Of a stretch of 64,000 nucleotides of DNA, positions 46,333 to 57,963 are shown one piece after another. Position 1 is the stretch's first letter. The number at the start of each line of letters is the position of its first letter. The position numbers were made by a program, and so were the translations under genes. The notes beneath the pieces were generated by a model. The model made no database searches and had not been told where the DNA came from. It saw nothing but the letters and a program-made list of their open reading frames with translations. Source of the DNA: Apiotrichum sp. Y4204. Lineage: Eukaryota; Basidiomycota; Tremellomycetes; Trichosporonales; Trichosporonaceae. The stretch is from NCBI GenBank assembly GCA_025531455.1, contig JAMYHL010000025.1:62001-126000 (forward strand). The letters are read 5' to 3'.

Positions 46333-46817
46333 TTACTTGCAGAGGTTGACCTCGTAGTCGACGGTCTTGTTGCCCTGACCGGGGACCTTGGGCATGAAGT
46401 CGAGGTACACAAGCTGGTGTTAGACCTGACCCGACCGCGGCATCTCAATTGCAAGCACTCACCTCGCCCTTCTCGGGGGTCCACTTGCCGTTGGTGTCGC
46501 GGTAGTAGACGATCTCGCCGCTGCCGGCGTCACGGACCTCGGCGGTCGTGTGGCTGATGGCGCCGTCCGTGCTCCACTTGAGGTCGTAGCACTTGGAATT
46601 CTCAACCATGAACGGCTTGGAGCAGCGGATGTTGCCGTCCGCGTCGAGGCACTTCTGGACGGCAAAGTCCATAATCGAGCCCTTGGTCACCTTGGAGCCT
46701 GTTGTCAGCGCGTGTGCGACGGGCATGGAAGTGAGACACGCGCGGTCACTCACCCTCAATGATGATGCCGGACATCGACAGGGCGCCGGTGAGGAGGTTC
46801 TGGAGGGGAATGTACAT
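46333..46817 (-). CDS. Small cysteine-containing protein of unknown function
   Basis: Three exons in coding order: 46817-46754, 46698-46463, 46413-46333; 126 aa. The joins use GTGAGT donors and CAG acceptors and close the frame. I do not recognise the family. The N-terminus is mildly hydrophobic (YIPLQNLLTGALSMSGIII) but is not a clear signal peptide. The body is polar with four Cys residues and alternating hydrophobic residues (GEIVYYRDTNGKW, KTVDYEVNLCK) suggestive of a beta-rich fold. A secreted or cell-surface role is possible, not shown. Confidence 0.65.
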
Positions 46818-47383
46818 GTTGGGCTGTGATTTGATGAGATGGGGGTTACAGTACGAATTGGCGTCGGTCTAGACCTTTTATTCTGCCTCGATACTGCTGC
46901 GCACGACTGGTCAGCGTTGCGTTTGGTAACCAACCTGCAGCTGGGGTCATGATCCGGGTAGTAGCTTGGCGCATGGGTCAGTGCCTCCCGAGTACAAGAG
47001 GCTGGGAGGCTGGGAGTGGGTCCGGTGGGTGACATCATCCACGGGATAGGACATATCGTCATCCAATATCTTGCCCCCCACTACTTGGGGGCCGAGAGGG
47101 GATTAAGAAATCACAACCCGCTCTGAAAATGGTATGTTTCTCAGTAGCAGTTCAGTACCAGGCATCAAATCGACCAGATCGGGTTATGACATCATCGTTG
47201 TCCGATCCCATATACTAGCCGATGTACATCAGCCGGTCATGACGACGATTCTCAGAGGTCCCTGGGACCTCACACAACAAGCGCGTCAGTCTCACGGCAA
47301 TGGTGGGTCGATGGGAAGAATATAATCTCACCCTGGTCCGCAGAAGCGACACGTTCGTAGTAACAAATGTGAATACATGGCAT
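46818..47383. other. Intergenic between two minus-strand genes
   Basis: Promoter side of the small protein gene and 3' flank of ESF1. No gene seen. Confidence 0.5.
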
Positions 47384-49792
47384 CTAATGTTTGCGAGAGC
47401 GCTTGCGCTTGTGTCCGCCCATCTTGGCCTTGACGCTGTCGACCAGCGCGGACAGGTCCTTTTCTCCGCCTTCTGCTGCACCAGAGCCGCGTTTGCTCGC
47501 GTGCTTCTCGCGGGTTGCCTTGAGGATGTCGCGGTTGGCCTGGATGTCGGTGAATCTAGGGTCAGTTCAGTTTGGAGGCACGTGGGGACGCACTTGGGAT
47601 GGGTGGGATCCAATGCAAACGTTGGCTCCTCGTACATGGCTGCGAAACGCGGGTCGGCCACATCGACCTTGAAACCGTCCGGACCCAGCTCGTGTTCGCG
47701 CTCGTCCTTGCCCTTCTTGTTCTTGCGGCTGCGTTTGCGCTTTTTGCCTGCGGCCTTCTCCGCCGCAATGTGGTCTTTGAGGCTGAAATGATGGCTCTGG
47801 TCCTCGACGAGTCCGAGGTCATCCGTGTGGACGGGCTCGAAGGAGGGAGAGCGAGCACGTTTGGTCGACGGCCCCTCCTCCTCCTCGTCAGAGTCCGAGT
47901 CGCCGAAGAAGTCATCCGTCTTCTTCGGTTTCGCCGTGGGCGCATCTTCCTCCTTGCCCGCCCGCTTCAGCTCCATCTTCTCCTTCTTCTTTGCCTTCTT
48001 CTCCTTCATCCGCATCTGGTACCGCTCCAGAGAGGTGAGGTTGTCGTCCTCGGTGTTCATCGTCAGACCGGGGCGGAAGGTAATCTCCACCTCGTCCTTG
48101 CCCTTCTTGCCCTGGCCCTTGATGTCGGCCAGCTCATCCTGCCACGAGCTGCCTGCCTTGCCCCAGATGTCTCCTGTCTCATTGTCGTCGGCGAGGAGGA
48201 GAGCACGCAGCTTCTCCTTGCGCTCCTTCATCTTCTCCTTCTTCGACTTCTTGCCCGGCTTGGCTTCTACCTCGGCCTCGGGCTCCTCGTCGTCGTCGTC
48301 AGACTCAGAGTCGCTAGCCGCCACAAGGTGTCCAAAGTCCTCCTCCTCAATCTCCTCGCGTGTCAATGCGCGGCGCGTAATCTTCTCGCGGTTGGGGTCG
48401 TCCTGGTCCCACGTGAGCTTGACCTTCGAATGGCGAAGCGCGTCCGTCACGAATTCGTTGCCCTTATAGCCCTTAGGCTCCTTGCTGCACTCGTCGCTGC
48501 CGTCAGAAATATCCCAGCCAGTAAATAGAAGGAGATGACACTCACTGCACTTCGTCCTCCGCAAATGTCATGTCCTCAGGTACATAACTGAGGTCGAGGA
48601 TGTTGGCTGTGCGCTCAAACTCGGTACCGTTCAGTTCATCGTGGACAATCTGCGCAGCCTCCACATTGGAGAAGGTGGCGATCGCGTAGTAATACCTCAG
48701 ACGCTCGAGCTGGTACTGGCGCAGCTTCTCCATGTCGATATCTTCAGAACCAGCCTCAGAAACGTCGTCAACAATCTCGAGGTTGTCAGCTACCGGGTCG
48801 AGGCCGTCGTCCGAGAGTTCTTCGGGATGGTCGGATCCAGCGTCAGAGACGTTCTCGTCGTTGTCATCATCGTCATCAGAAGCGTCGCCCTCATCCTCGT
48901 TTTCGTCCTCATCCTCGTCCTCCTCTTCCTCCTCTTCTTCACTATCGCTCTGCGCGAGCTTCAACCGCTGTGTCTGTTTCTGCTTCCTGTCCTTCTTGCT
49001 TCCAGGCTTAGACTTGAAGATACCGCCTCCAGGACCGGCGGCGTCCTCGAGAGCCATACGCTCCTTGCCAAACTCGGACGGGTAAATGCGGACGTTGAGC
49101 AGCTTTCCAGCAGGCGGCGGAGCACTCTTCTCCCCCTTGCGGGGAAGCGGCTTGAGGAACGAGTTGAAGATGGCATACAGGTCGTGGGCGCGCATGTTGT
49201 CCCAGTCAAGGTTGACGGCAGCAATACGGGTCGTGGGATCAACACCCTCCTCTTCCTCCTCCTCCTCCTCGTCCGCCTCGGGCGGGAACATGGACTCCTC
49301 CTCGTCCTCCGAGAGGTTCACCTTGAGGTGTTCGTCGTCGCTGTCCTCGTCCTCCGAGTCGGAAGGAAGAACGGCGTGGAGCTTCCGCTTTCCACCCAGC
49401 TCAAGCTCCTCCTCCTCCACTTCCGACTCGTCGTCGCTTCCCTCATCTTCGGAGCCCGATGACTCCAGCATCCCCTCTCCACGGGCATAGTCGATGCGGG
49501 CGGGTTCCTCATCGGGCGACTTGAGGCGGTAGAAGCGCTTCATCTCGTCCGCACCGCTAGTCGAGGCAACGGCGCGACCACGCTTGTCGACGCGAGCTGG
49601 AGTTAGGGATGCACATTTCCTTTTGTGATGCACTTCTTCCGTTCTGGACTCACCCTTGCCCTCCGTCTTGCCAAAGTCCTCCGAGAGCACATCCTTGAAG
49701 CGGTCGTCGATCTCGGCCTTGATGGCCTTTTGTTTAGGGCGCCGGAAGCGCGGGTCGCTCTTCAGGCGTGCAAAGCGCGCGTCGGGAGCCAT
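47384..49792 (-). CDS. ESF1: ESF1-like pre-rRNA processing factor
   Basis: Four exons in coding order: 49792-49654, 49596-48546, 48496-47594, 47555-47384; 754 aa. Esf1 is a nucleolar protein of the small-subunit processome needed for 18S rRNA maturation. The family N-terminus FARLKSDPRFRRPKQK is present, followed by the DKRGR motif right after intron 1. Then comes the central LDWDNMRAHDLYAIFNSF and YPSEFGKERM region, FERTANILDLSYVP, and the C-terminal NUC153-type block around DPRFAAMYEEPTFALDPTHP. Very acidic Asp/Glu/Ser stretches and basic nucleolar tracts (KKRKRSRKNKKGK, KRKRSRKH at the end) are typical. Intron 1 (57 nt) is stop-free and in frame, so gene callers may miss it. It is divergent from the Vps39-like gene. 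Confidence 0.93.
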
Positions 49793-50155
49793 CGCGATGG
49801 TAATGGTGATAGATGTGAGGATGTGAGTGGCAACCTCGACTTCGATGCACAGAATCTGCCGATCCTGGTGTCCCCACTTGGCTCGACCTCCACACCCAAA
49901 AGTCAACATGCACCGACTTTTCAGAAATCTCTGCACAATGACGTGTGATAGCCCAGCTTCAGATCTTTTGCCACCGCGGAAATAACCGTATCATACTCCG
50001 GGTCCACTCTCAGCCGGAGCCGGAGTGGAAGTGGTGACGTTGATGATCATCGCCCATGGTAGGAGGTGGTGAGCTCAAGGCTTCCCATCACTGTTCATGA
50101 CCTCGTCCTCGACGTCGTCAACATTGACAACAACCTTAACCAACACTACCCGACA
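49793..50155. promoter_or_regulatory. Divergent promoter region, ESF1 and Vps39-like gene
   Basis: 363 bases lie between start codons. The frame of ESF1 stays open upstream but without family features, so 49792 is kept as start. No specific site is supported. Confidence 0.45.
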
Positions 50156-53100
50156 ATGGCGTCAGCAGTCTACTCGTTTCATCTGCAGCCTGTGCTTTCA
50201 GATCTGTATACCTCTCGTGATCTCTTGGACTTTACTGGTACCGAACCCATTTCCGTTCACTAGCTGACCACCAGCTTCGTCGCCCATCACACAGGCGCCC
50301 GCGACCCATGCACATGCCGCCTCGTCACTCTTCTCATCTGTCTCCCAGTTTGCTCAGCGGGCCACTCATCCAGCGTCTCCATTCGCTCCCCCAGCCGACT
50401 CGTCCCCCGCCCCGTCGTCATCTACGTCGCCGCCACCGACATCTGCAGCCTCCCCGAGCGAGCCGCAGGTGCGCTGCGTGGAGGGGTACGCGAACAACCT
50501 CTATGTCGGAGGCACGGACGGCCACGTCGAGTGGTGGATATTTGATGCAAGTGCCGGTTCCAGCCGGGCAGGGGCTACAGCACAAGGGTGGCGTCTTCAA
50601 AACCGTGTGAAGGTCTCGAATAGGTCCATCAGCAAGATTATCTTGCTGCCGAAGGTCGGAAAGTGCTTGGTGCTTACAGAAGGCACACTCCATCCGTTCG
50701 CGCTGCCCAGCTTGGATCCAATCCTCCACTCGCAGCTATCCCCGATTCGCGGTGTCGTTTCTGTCGTCCTTAACGATGATGAGCTCGATCTCGGTTCAGG
50801 CGAAGGGGAGGGAATGACGGATATGACGGTGGTGGTGCTGAAACGGAAAGGCCTGTTGCTCTGCCGGCTTGGAACCGGCTTTAGAACCATCAAGGTAAGG
50901 GCTGAATGATCCTGCGGTGTCACTAACAGCAGGAAATGCCGCTCACTGGTGCAACAAGAAGCCATGCATGCTTCGAAACCTACATCTGTGCCGCCATCCA
51001 GCTGGAACAGTCGGGATTGACATACTGCATCATTGATCTTTCTGATGCGTCCATGACAGAACTCTTGCCCGTGTCACAGGTGCCACCAGAAGTGGGAGGG
51101 TACAAGCCCAACCCGAACGTCGTTGTTATTCCCGGGGTGCGGCAGTTTCTCGTGACAATATACACCGGAGCGAACACCATGGGTGTGTTCCTCAACAGCC
51201 AGGGTGACCCGGAGAGAGGCACTATCGAGTGGGATGAACATCCCCTGTCCATAGGTGAGTACCTCAGGCAAGTCGAAAACCAACCCCAGCCGTCGAGTCT
51301 GGATACATCATCGCCCTTCTTCGCAACAATACGATCACGATCCACGACCTCGACAACCTCGACCGTCCAACACAGGTCATAGGTCTCGATGCTATGGCAG
51401 AGGCGTTTGGGCTGAGCTACTCCCCATACGGCATTGCGATCCGCGACGTGATTCGGGACGAGCGCATGGCGAAAGTGCCTTTCACACTTCTCAGCGGAAA
51501 GCTCGAGTCGTCTTCGCCACTCCCTTCATGGGGTATCCCTGCCCTTGGTCAGAATTTACCCCAGCTGCCTGCCACTCTGGATGAGGCGGATGTCGAGGCG
51601 GAGGCCGAGGCGGCAGCAGAGGCGGAGGCCGAGGCAGAAGCGGAAGCGGCGGCTGAAGCTGAAGCTGAAGCTGAAGCAGATGCTGAGGCAGCTGCAGAGG
51701 CGGAAGCTGAAGCAGAGGCAGAGGATGGGGCCGGGACAAGAGTAGTGCCGGACTTTGGGGTGGAAGCCGATGCCGAGGTCTCCGACGAGGCCGAACCGCC
51801 CTCCGGTTCTGGCCTTACTCCTCCAACGACACCAAAGGTCAAGCCTCCGCCCATCGTCGCGTCCACGGCCACAAGGAATGGCCCATTCTCCTCAGCGGTT
51901 GCGGAGACGCTTCTTGTTGGAAGACATAAGCTCCAAGGTTTGACACCCACGCCAGCTATCATTCGACTTGAACGCCTCTGTGCGGAGCGTAAAATGGACG
52001 AGGCGGCGGACCTTGTGGACGAGGAAAGGCGGAAGGGGCGCAGAGGAGAGTTCGAAGGAGACAAGGTGAGCTGGACTCACGTGCCAAGCTGACTTTAGGC
52101 AACCCACAACGCCACGCTCCGCCTTCTGCATCTTTACCTCGCCTGCCACATGCTCCTCGAAACCGTCTTTGAGCGTGCAGGAGACTACCTTGTGCGGGGC
52201 AAGATTGACCCTCGGCTGGTGGTTCGTCTCTTCACCAAACTCCGCGGCAAAGTGATCGGCACGGCCGAGCAGGTTGAGGTGTTTGAAGGGATCCGCCCCG
52301 TCCTTGCCGACATGAGCACAATCGATGACATCAGTGAGTCTAGCAAGAACCTCTTCTTAGCACCGTCTCTGATGTCAGTCACCGACTTTATCAATCGTCA
52401 CGCCACGAGCCATACGATAGCGGAAAAGGATGAGCTTCATGCCGCCCTGTATGACAGCGCGAAGAACATGCTCACCGAGTTTTTGAGCAAGACGCGCACC
52501 TCTCGGCGAAACAGGGGCGGTGCGCGTGGGATTGACTCGCAAAAGATTGACATCGTCATCGATACGACGCTGGCAAAGCTGCTTGCAGACGCACAGCTGA
52601 CGAGTGAGCTCATGACAATGCTTTCGGGACCGAACGACGTCGTCCTCTCCGAGCTTGAACCTTATCTTTCGTATTCGAAATCGGTCCTTATCGATGTGCT
52701 TCGTCGGGAGGGCCGCACGGAGCGTGTTCTCGGCCTCCTGAAAGAGTGAGTTTCGGAAAGTGCCGTTCATAACTGACATCAGAATGGCCGAGAACGGAGA
52801 GGCAGATCCCTTCTGTCCTGACCCAGTGCTTGAACTGATGCGCGAGCTGAACAAAGTGGACGACCCACAAGTTCTCACCTCGTACGCTATTTGGCTTCTT
52901 AAGCGAGACTTCCAACAGGGTCTACGGGTGAGTCGTGGCTGTGCCGACTGTTTTTGACCTCAGGTTCTTGTTGCCAACGGCGATAAGATCAACCTCGACG
53001 ACCGGAAGTTCGTGATGGAACTGACCGCTGCTGGGGACCATGATGCGGCGAACCAGTATCTCGAGTATGCGGTCATCGGGAAAAAAGCCACTGTGAGTGC

Positions 53101-54127
53101 CTGCTTGTAAATCCCGGTCTGACAACCAGGACCGCGAACTGCACGAAATGCTTCTCAAGAAGCTACTTGATGATGCGGGAACGATGTGCAAAGATGACGG
53201 AATCAAGTACCACATTGAGGAGCTCGACGCCGAGTACCGACTGTCCCGGGACCCGCAAGCATATCCTGTCTTTTTTGCCGAGATTGCCCCGCCCACGCCG
53301 TTCAAGACAATGAGACTGAAGCTGATGCTCATGCTGCAAAGCAGCTCATACTACGATCTTGACAAGGCCTTGAGTCGGTTGTCTAAAATCGGTCTCCTCG
53401 TCATGGAGAGGGCCATTATACTAGGTCGCCAGCACAAGGACCGCGCTGCGCTGGCCCTGCTCGTGCGCGATCTCCCTGACTCCACTTCGGCGCAGACGTA
53501 CTGCACGCAGGGCGGCGAAATCCTCCCGCCCAAGGTGGCTCGCATGGTGATCCAGCATGCACCCGAGCTGGCCAGCTGGATGTCCCTCTGCGAGAGTCGG
53601 CGACGCCGTGGAACGGTCGACACAGACACTCAGCACCGTCTGGTACGCGAACTGCTGGGCGCGTACATGCGTGATGGGGGCAATACCGCACGGACAGCGG
53701 AGCTGCTCAGTGCGCAGGGTGTCCACCTTGATGTTCTTGAGGTGTTGGACACTGCGCCAAAAGAGTGGCCGCTGGAAGTGATTACCACATTCTATAAGCG
53801 CAGCGTGAGGCGTCAGCTGCACGAGCGGTCCAAGTGGCAGGTGCTCAAGTCCATCGCCGCAGGCCAGAACCTGGAGGTAAGATATTACATCAGGGTCAGA
53901 ATTAACGCCAGACCTCGGAGAGATATCTCGACGCCATGTCGCGCATTCCGCCTGTCGTAGAGGACGGTCCGAGTGGAGGGGATGAAGAGATGAGTGAAAA
54001 GTTGGACGAGAAGGTCGAGGATTTTTCTGAGAAACCACTGCCCGAGGTGCCGGAGTCTGAGCTCTCGTCATCTCTGCCGACAAAGGAAGTGGAGCTGCAG
54101 GAGATGCGGCCGATGACCAATCTATAG
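50156..54127 (+). CDS. Vps39/Vam6/Vps3-family vacuolar sorting protein with CNH domain
   Basis: Nine exons: 50156-50237, 50275-50894, 50933-51254, 51290-52065, 52099-52745, 52783-52927, 52964-53092, 53130-53876, 53912-54127; 1227 aa. An N-terminal CNH (citron-homology) beta-propeller begins near VEGYANNLYVGGTDGHVEWW after a Pro/Ser-rich insert. The middle and C-terminal alpha-solenoid contains Vps39-like segments (LYLACHMLLETVFERAGDYL, then RELHEMLLKKLLDDAG). Such proteins are subunits of HOPS or CORVET tethering complexes and bind Rab7/Rab5-type GTPases at vacuole or endosome. A near-pure Glu/Ala repeat (about residues 441-488) interrupts the CNH-solenoid linker. The tail is acidic and lacks a visible RING finger. 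Which complex it serves (Vam6-, Vps3- or TGFBRAP1-like) is undecided. Several introns are 33-37 nt. Confidence 0.82.
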
Positions 54128-54175
54128 TACTATACCCTGCATATATGAGATTCCAATGTTATGAATGCGATGAGA

Positions 54176-55266
54176 TTACTCGAGCTTCCACACCTGGTGG
54201 CTTTTAAGGCCCATGTCGGCGAGTAAGCCGGTAAGCGGGCCCTGCTCGAGGGTTGGGGTGAGTGTACCGCAGAGCGGGCGCATGAGGCTGGGTGTGAGCG
54301 AGCGAAGGAATGCATAAAACCATCACGTACTTGGGCGGCAAGCACACCATAACAAGAACACGGCCAGCATCTTGAAGGGACTTCCCGACATCCTGGCGGG
54401 CGACGCTTCCCGGCGCGATGCGATCCACAGTAAGCCGGTCGCCCCATTTCTTCTGCAGCGGCTCGATGAGGTCCGCCGACCAGTCCTCGCCAGCTACAGG
54501 CTGCTGCTGGAGGAGGCGGAAGCGCGTCCCCGCGCTCGTCGGCACCTTGGCAAGGAGCTGGAGGAACGGCGCGACCGCCGTACCCGTGGAGACCATAACG
54601 ATCGTGTCAAACGCATTAGGATTGAGGGCAAATGTCGTGATCGGCCCGCGGAGGCCGAGCGTGTCTCCCGGCTTGAGCGAGTGGATCAACCTGCCATCAG
54701 CGGAATATTACACATCGGACGCACCGCCCGACCTCGCCGCCGCGGACGCGCTTGACGACGAGCTGCATCTCGCCGTCTTCCCGTGTGTCGTTGATGGGGG
54801 TGTACGGCCGCTCGACCATGAGCGCGGGGTTGCGCGCCATCACGTGCTGCACGACGACAATGTCCTCGTTGACCGGCGCGCCAGCTTGGGAGACGGCAGC
54901 CTCCTTGAACTGCGGTGCGTCGGCCTCGCTGACGGGAACGGTGAGGAGCATGTGTCGCGGGGTAATGCGCTCGTTGGACCCAACGCGCTGCTCGCTGTAC
55001 ACCTGCGGGTTGAGCGGCTTGCGCGATTCCGGCCACAGGTAGTAGCCTGCGATGGGGAGCAGGGAGAGCCAGAGATATTTCCGTCCGGCCTCACGGGAGG
55101 AGTTCGGATTCGGTCCTTTGCTCTCGCTCTCGTTCTGCTTGCTCCCCGGGGTGGAGCTTGCAGCGCCAGTGCTACTGGAGCTCGTACTCGTGCTGGCCGC
55201 GCGCACCGTCCGCGGGAGGGCGCGCAGCGCGCTGAGCGTCGGGCTGAGCGTTGGACGGAGCGACAT
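54176..55266 (-). CDS. Mitochondrial cytochrome-b5-reductase-like flavoprotein (Cyc2/Mcr1-like)
   Basis: Three exons in coding order: 55266-54725, 54690-54331, 54287-54176; 337 aa. The N-terminus is Arg/Ser-rich without acids, a mitochondrial presequence. It is followed by a Ser-rich spacer and one membrane helix (YLWLSLLPIAGYYLW, about 64-78). The flavin site RPYTPI (153-158) and the glycine-rich GPITTF region are present. The nucleotide-binding motif STGTAVAPFLQLL is also visible, the standard FNR/cytochrome b5 reductase order. The C-terminal half is somewhat diverged. Family members shuttle electrons from NAD(P)H in the intermembrane space; Cyc2 acts in cytochrome c haem attachment. The choice between Cyc2 and Mcr1 is inference from the membrane-anchored layout. 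The 3' end lies 48 bases from the Vps39-like gene end (convergent). Confidence 0.8.
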
Positions 55267-55501
55267 GGTGGTGGGTTGGGTAATGACGAACTAATTTCAG
55301 AGTTTGTGGTTCGGAAATTGTCCGGCTGGTTGTCACCCTGGCTTCCTCCGTGCTCCGATACCGCATCCCCGCATGTCCCAGGATCCAATCTCACAGACCG
55401 CCGCATCTCTCCAGCCTCTGTTTCAACGGCTCAAAACGACAGCTGCTCTCTGCTCCCTTCCCCACACTCTCAATCTCAGTCTACGAATTGCATGGCTAGA
55501 T

Positions 55502-56361
55502 CTAGGCGGAGGGCTTGTACTCGATGTCCTCGCCGCGCGCCTTCATGCGCTCCTTGGCCTCGGCGAGCGCCCACGTCTGGATGCTGTTGGGTGAACGGTG
55601 TTGGGCACGTAGTGCGTCGTGATGCAGATCGGGAAGAAGCGGGTCGCGCGACGCAGGTCGCAGGTTGCAGGTTGTAGGTCAAGGTCGAGGTCACAGGTCG
55701 TAGATAGATTGTGGGATCATAATCCAGTCCAAACAAGTCACAATGTCAGCCCGCATTCCACAGCAAGACATCCAGACGCACCTCGTGTCAGGCTTGTACA
55801 CGGCAAGAGTAGTAAAGAGCGCCATACCGCCAAAGAATCCAACGTAGAACATGGTCCTGCCCGTCAGCATCACGCCGCATTGTCCCTTATCTCCGTCGCC
55901 GTCATGGTCGCCATCTCCATGCCGCCGCCGATATCGGCCCCTTGCCGCGGTGCCCAGTACACCGCTCGTTCCCTCTCCGCGATACTCACTCCCAGGACTC
56001 GCGTACGCGCTTCTGGCCCTTGGGGATCTGTCGTCAGCTGGTGTCTTATCGCGGGGAGCCGGGGACGATAAGACGGTGGGCCGCCAGAGTGGTGGTTCGC
56101 GTGCGCACACACGCGCGCGCGCTCGCGCTCCGCATTTATTCCCATGCCATCCCATCCCCCTCGGCACTCTATCCCGCCCATCGTGTCGTCCCATCGTCCT
56201 CTCGCCGCCGTCGGAGGCGTGAAGACAAGGGCACCGCGGGGCCTCACCTGCTCGCCGAAAATGTATCCCGAAGGCTGGTTGTAAGACGGTCCGTGGGACG
56301 CGGCACGCGCCTGGCGGGGCACGGCGCGGGGGAGGGCGCGGAGGAGCGGTGCGCGGATCAT
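55502..56361 (-). CDS. Complex I accessory subunit NDUFB11/ESSS
   Basis: Four exons in coding order: 56361-56248, 56027-55990, 55856-55782, 55583-55502; 102 aa. Accessory subunit of NADH:ubiquinone oxidoreductase in the inner mitochondrial membrane. A basic presequence (MIRAPLLRALPRAVPRQAR) leads to the conserved segment GYIFGEQ/IPKGQKRVRESWE. One transmembrane helix follows (MFYVGFFGGMALFTTLAVY), then the fungal ESSS tail SIQTWALAEAKERMKARGE ending in YKPSA. Every join preserves frame; the second exon is only 38 nt. Its existence implies a proton-pumping complex I alongside the alternative oxidase. It shares a 490-base divergent promoter with the next gene. Confidence 0.88.
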
Positions 56362-56851
56362 GGTTGTGGGTGTGGACGATGGCGAGGTGGTGATGGGCTC
56401 GATTGAGATGGGCGGCGAGCGAGGGCGAGTAGCGAGCAACGAGCAGCGAGCAGCGCCGAGGGAGAGCGCCGAGTGGGGAGGCGGGAGCATTTTTGAGGCA
56501 GCCACGTGGCATTTAGCTGCGTTGCGATGGGCGGGACGGAGATGGAGCGAGATGGCCGGCCTGGCCAGCATGGGCTTGTGCACTTCTGCGCACCTGAGTA
56601 TCAGCATTCCGGCGAAATGCACTGTGGCAAAGAACAAGTCGTTCTGGGCCTTCTGGGTGGCAACTTTGTTGTTGTCACCATCATCCGTCCTTTGCTCGCC
56701 ATCGGCATCCCGCCGCGACCAAGGAATTAAGTACAAGGAGGGAGGAGGATCGAAAACAAACACATTTGCACATTTCCATGGACGGCGCATAGCCGCCACG
56801 CTGCCCCAACCGCAGCCTACCTCCCTCCAGCCCCAACCTTCCCCAACCACG
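56362..56851. promoter_or_regulatory. Divergent promoter region, NDUFB11 and single-pass membrane protein
   Basis: 490 bases lie between start codons. A long plus-strand frame runs through it, but only the part from 56852 has protein-like features. A GAGCAACGAGCAGCGAGCAGC repetition lies near 56430-56455. Confidence 0.45.
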
Positions 56852-57543
56852 ATGGCAACACCTCCACCCACGCCGACGGTCGACGACCGGACGGCGACGA
56901 CAACGTCCGAGGAGCCACACGAGATGACTGTCACTGCCGCCGGGATCGGGTACTCTTACTCGAGCAGCACGATCGTAAAGGTCGCCATTGCTGCGGGCAT
57001 TATCGTCGTTGTCATTACTGCGCTGCTCATAGCCCTCAAGGTGGGTCTTATTGGCGCTGAGGGAAGCGAGAGGGAAGGGAGGTTCGGGGCGATGTGCGTG
57101 GGGATCACCGAGAGTGGCTGTATGTCCGTATCTGAGGCTGCCTGTCTTCTCCGAATCCCTGTCGTCGTTACGTTCCCCATCCTGCTGTCTTCCTCTAAAT
57201 CGACATGCCCTTGGCGCTGTACCCGAAGACACAAACCATGCGCGACCACGGCTGACCCCAGATCTCCACTTGGATCCGGTATCGCCGCCGGCTCTCCCGC
57301 CAACGCGCGATCTGGGCGATACAAGACAATGAGCGGAAAGCGCGCGCATTCGAGCTCGCCGCGTGGGCCGATACTCCCGGACAAGCGCCTGTCGAGCACG
57401 ACCACGATGCCGCCGGAGGAAAGTACTCGTGGTGGCGGCGGAGGAATGTCTCGGCCGAAAAGGACGAGAAAGAGAAGATCAAGCACTCGCGCGGGAGGAC
57501 GAATGCGTACAATGCCTACGAGTGGGAGGGGACGCCGGCTTGA
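56852..57543 (+). CDS. Single-pass membrane protein of unknown function
   Basis: Two exons: 56852-57040 and 57262-57543; 156 aa. A Pro/Thr-rich N-terminus is followed by a clear transmembrane helix (VKVAIAAGIIVVVITALLIALK, cut here at residue 63 by the intron). After it comes a basic, Trp/Arg-rich segment (STWIRYRRRLSRQRAIW) and a charged tail ending in NAYNAYEWEGTPA. I do not recognise the family. The topology suggests the N-terminus outside and a basic cytosolic stop-transfer flank. The alternative unspliced frame reads on for many codons, but its product after the helix is low-complexity and unlike a protein domain. Confidence 0.62.
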
Positions 57544-57963
57544 GGACCAAGGCGTGATCCCATGTCATCCCGGGCCGAAGTACTTGAAGGTTGGGCCAGC
57601 GTCTTCGTCAAGCGCGTCATGGAACGGGGACCGAGCGACTGTTTTCAGGACCGCATCTTCGGCCAGCTCGGCCTGTCCGATCGCGCCATTGGCTTTTCCC
57701 AGCCCCGAAGTTAATGATACTCTCCAGCAGGCGTGCATGCGCCTTGCCGAATCGGCGTACCTCACACCCAGTTCCTACGCCGACATTAGACGCATCAGGA
57801 CTCACGATCCGCTTCGCGTGCTCCCTGCATTCCGCACGCCCTGTTGTATCATATGCACCATGTCATAGAATCACTATCTACGTGGATCTAAGGACGCGAC
57901 GCAACCCGCCGCACCACGTCCGATCTGCCATCACTAAACAACAATCTACTCAACCCCCTCCCA
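57544..57963. other. Convergent intergenic region
   Basis: 3' flanks of the membrane protein gene and of the synthetase/SAICAR synthase gene. No gene seen. Confidence 0.5.

Noticed and set aside
47572..48528. 318-codon plus-strand frame rich in Leu/Val
   Set aside because: Antisense to the acidic and Lys-rich ESF1 repeats, which turn into Leu/Val-rich sequence on the opposite strand.
54418..55677. 419-codon plus-strand frame
   Set aside because: Antisense to the cytochrome-b5-reductase-like gene, whose motifs and splice joins are convincing.
56360..57868. 502-codon plus-strand open frame
   Set aside because: Only codons from 56852 to 57040 look like protein (Pro/Thr-rich segment and a membrane helix). 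The upstream part overlaps the NDUFB11 promoter and first exon on the other strand; the downstream part is low complexity. A spliced two-exon model explains the coding part.
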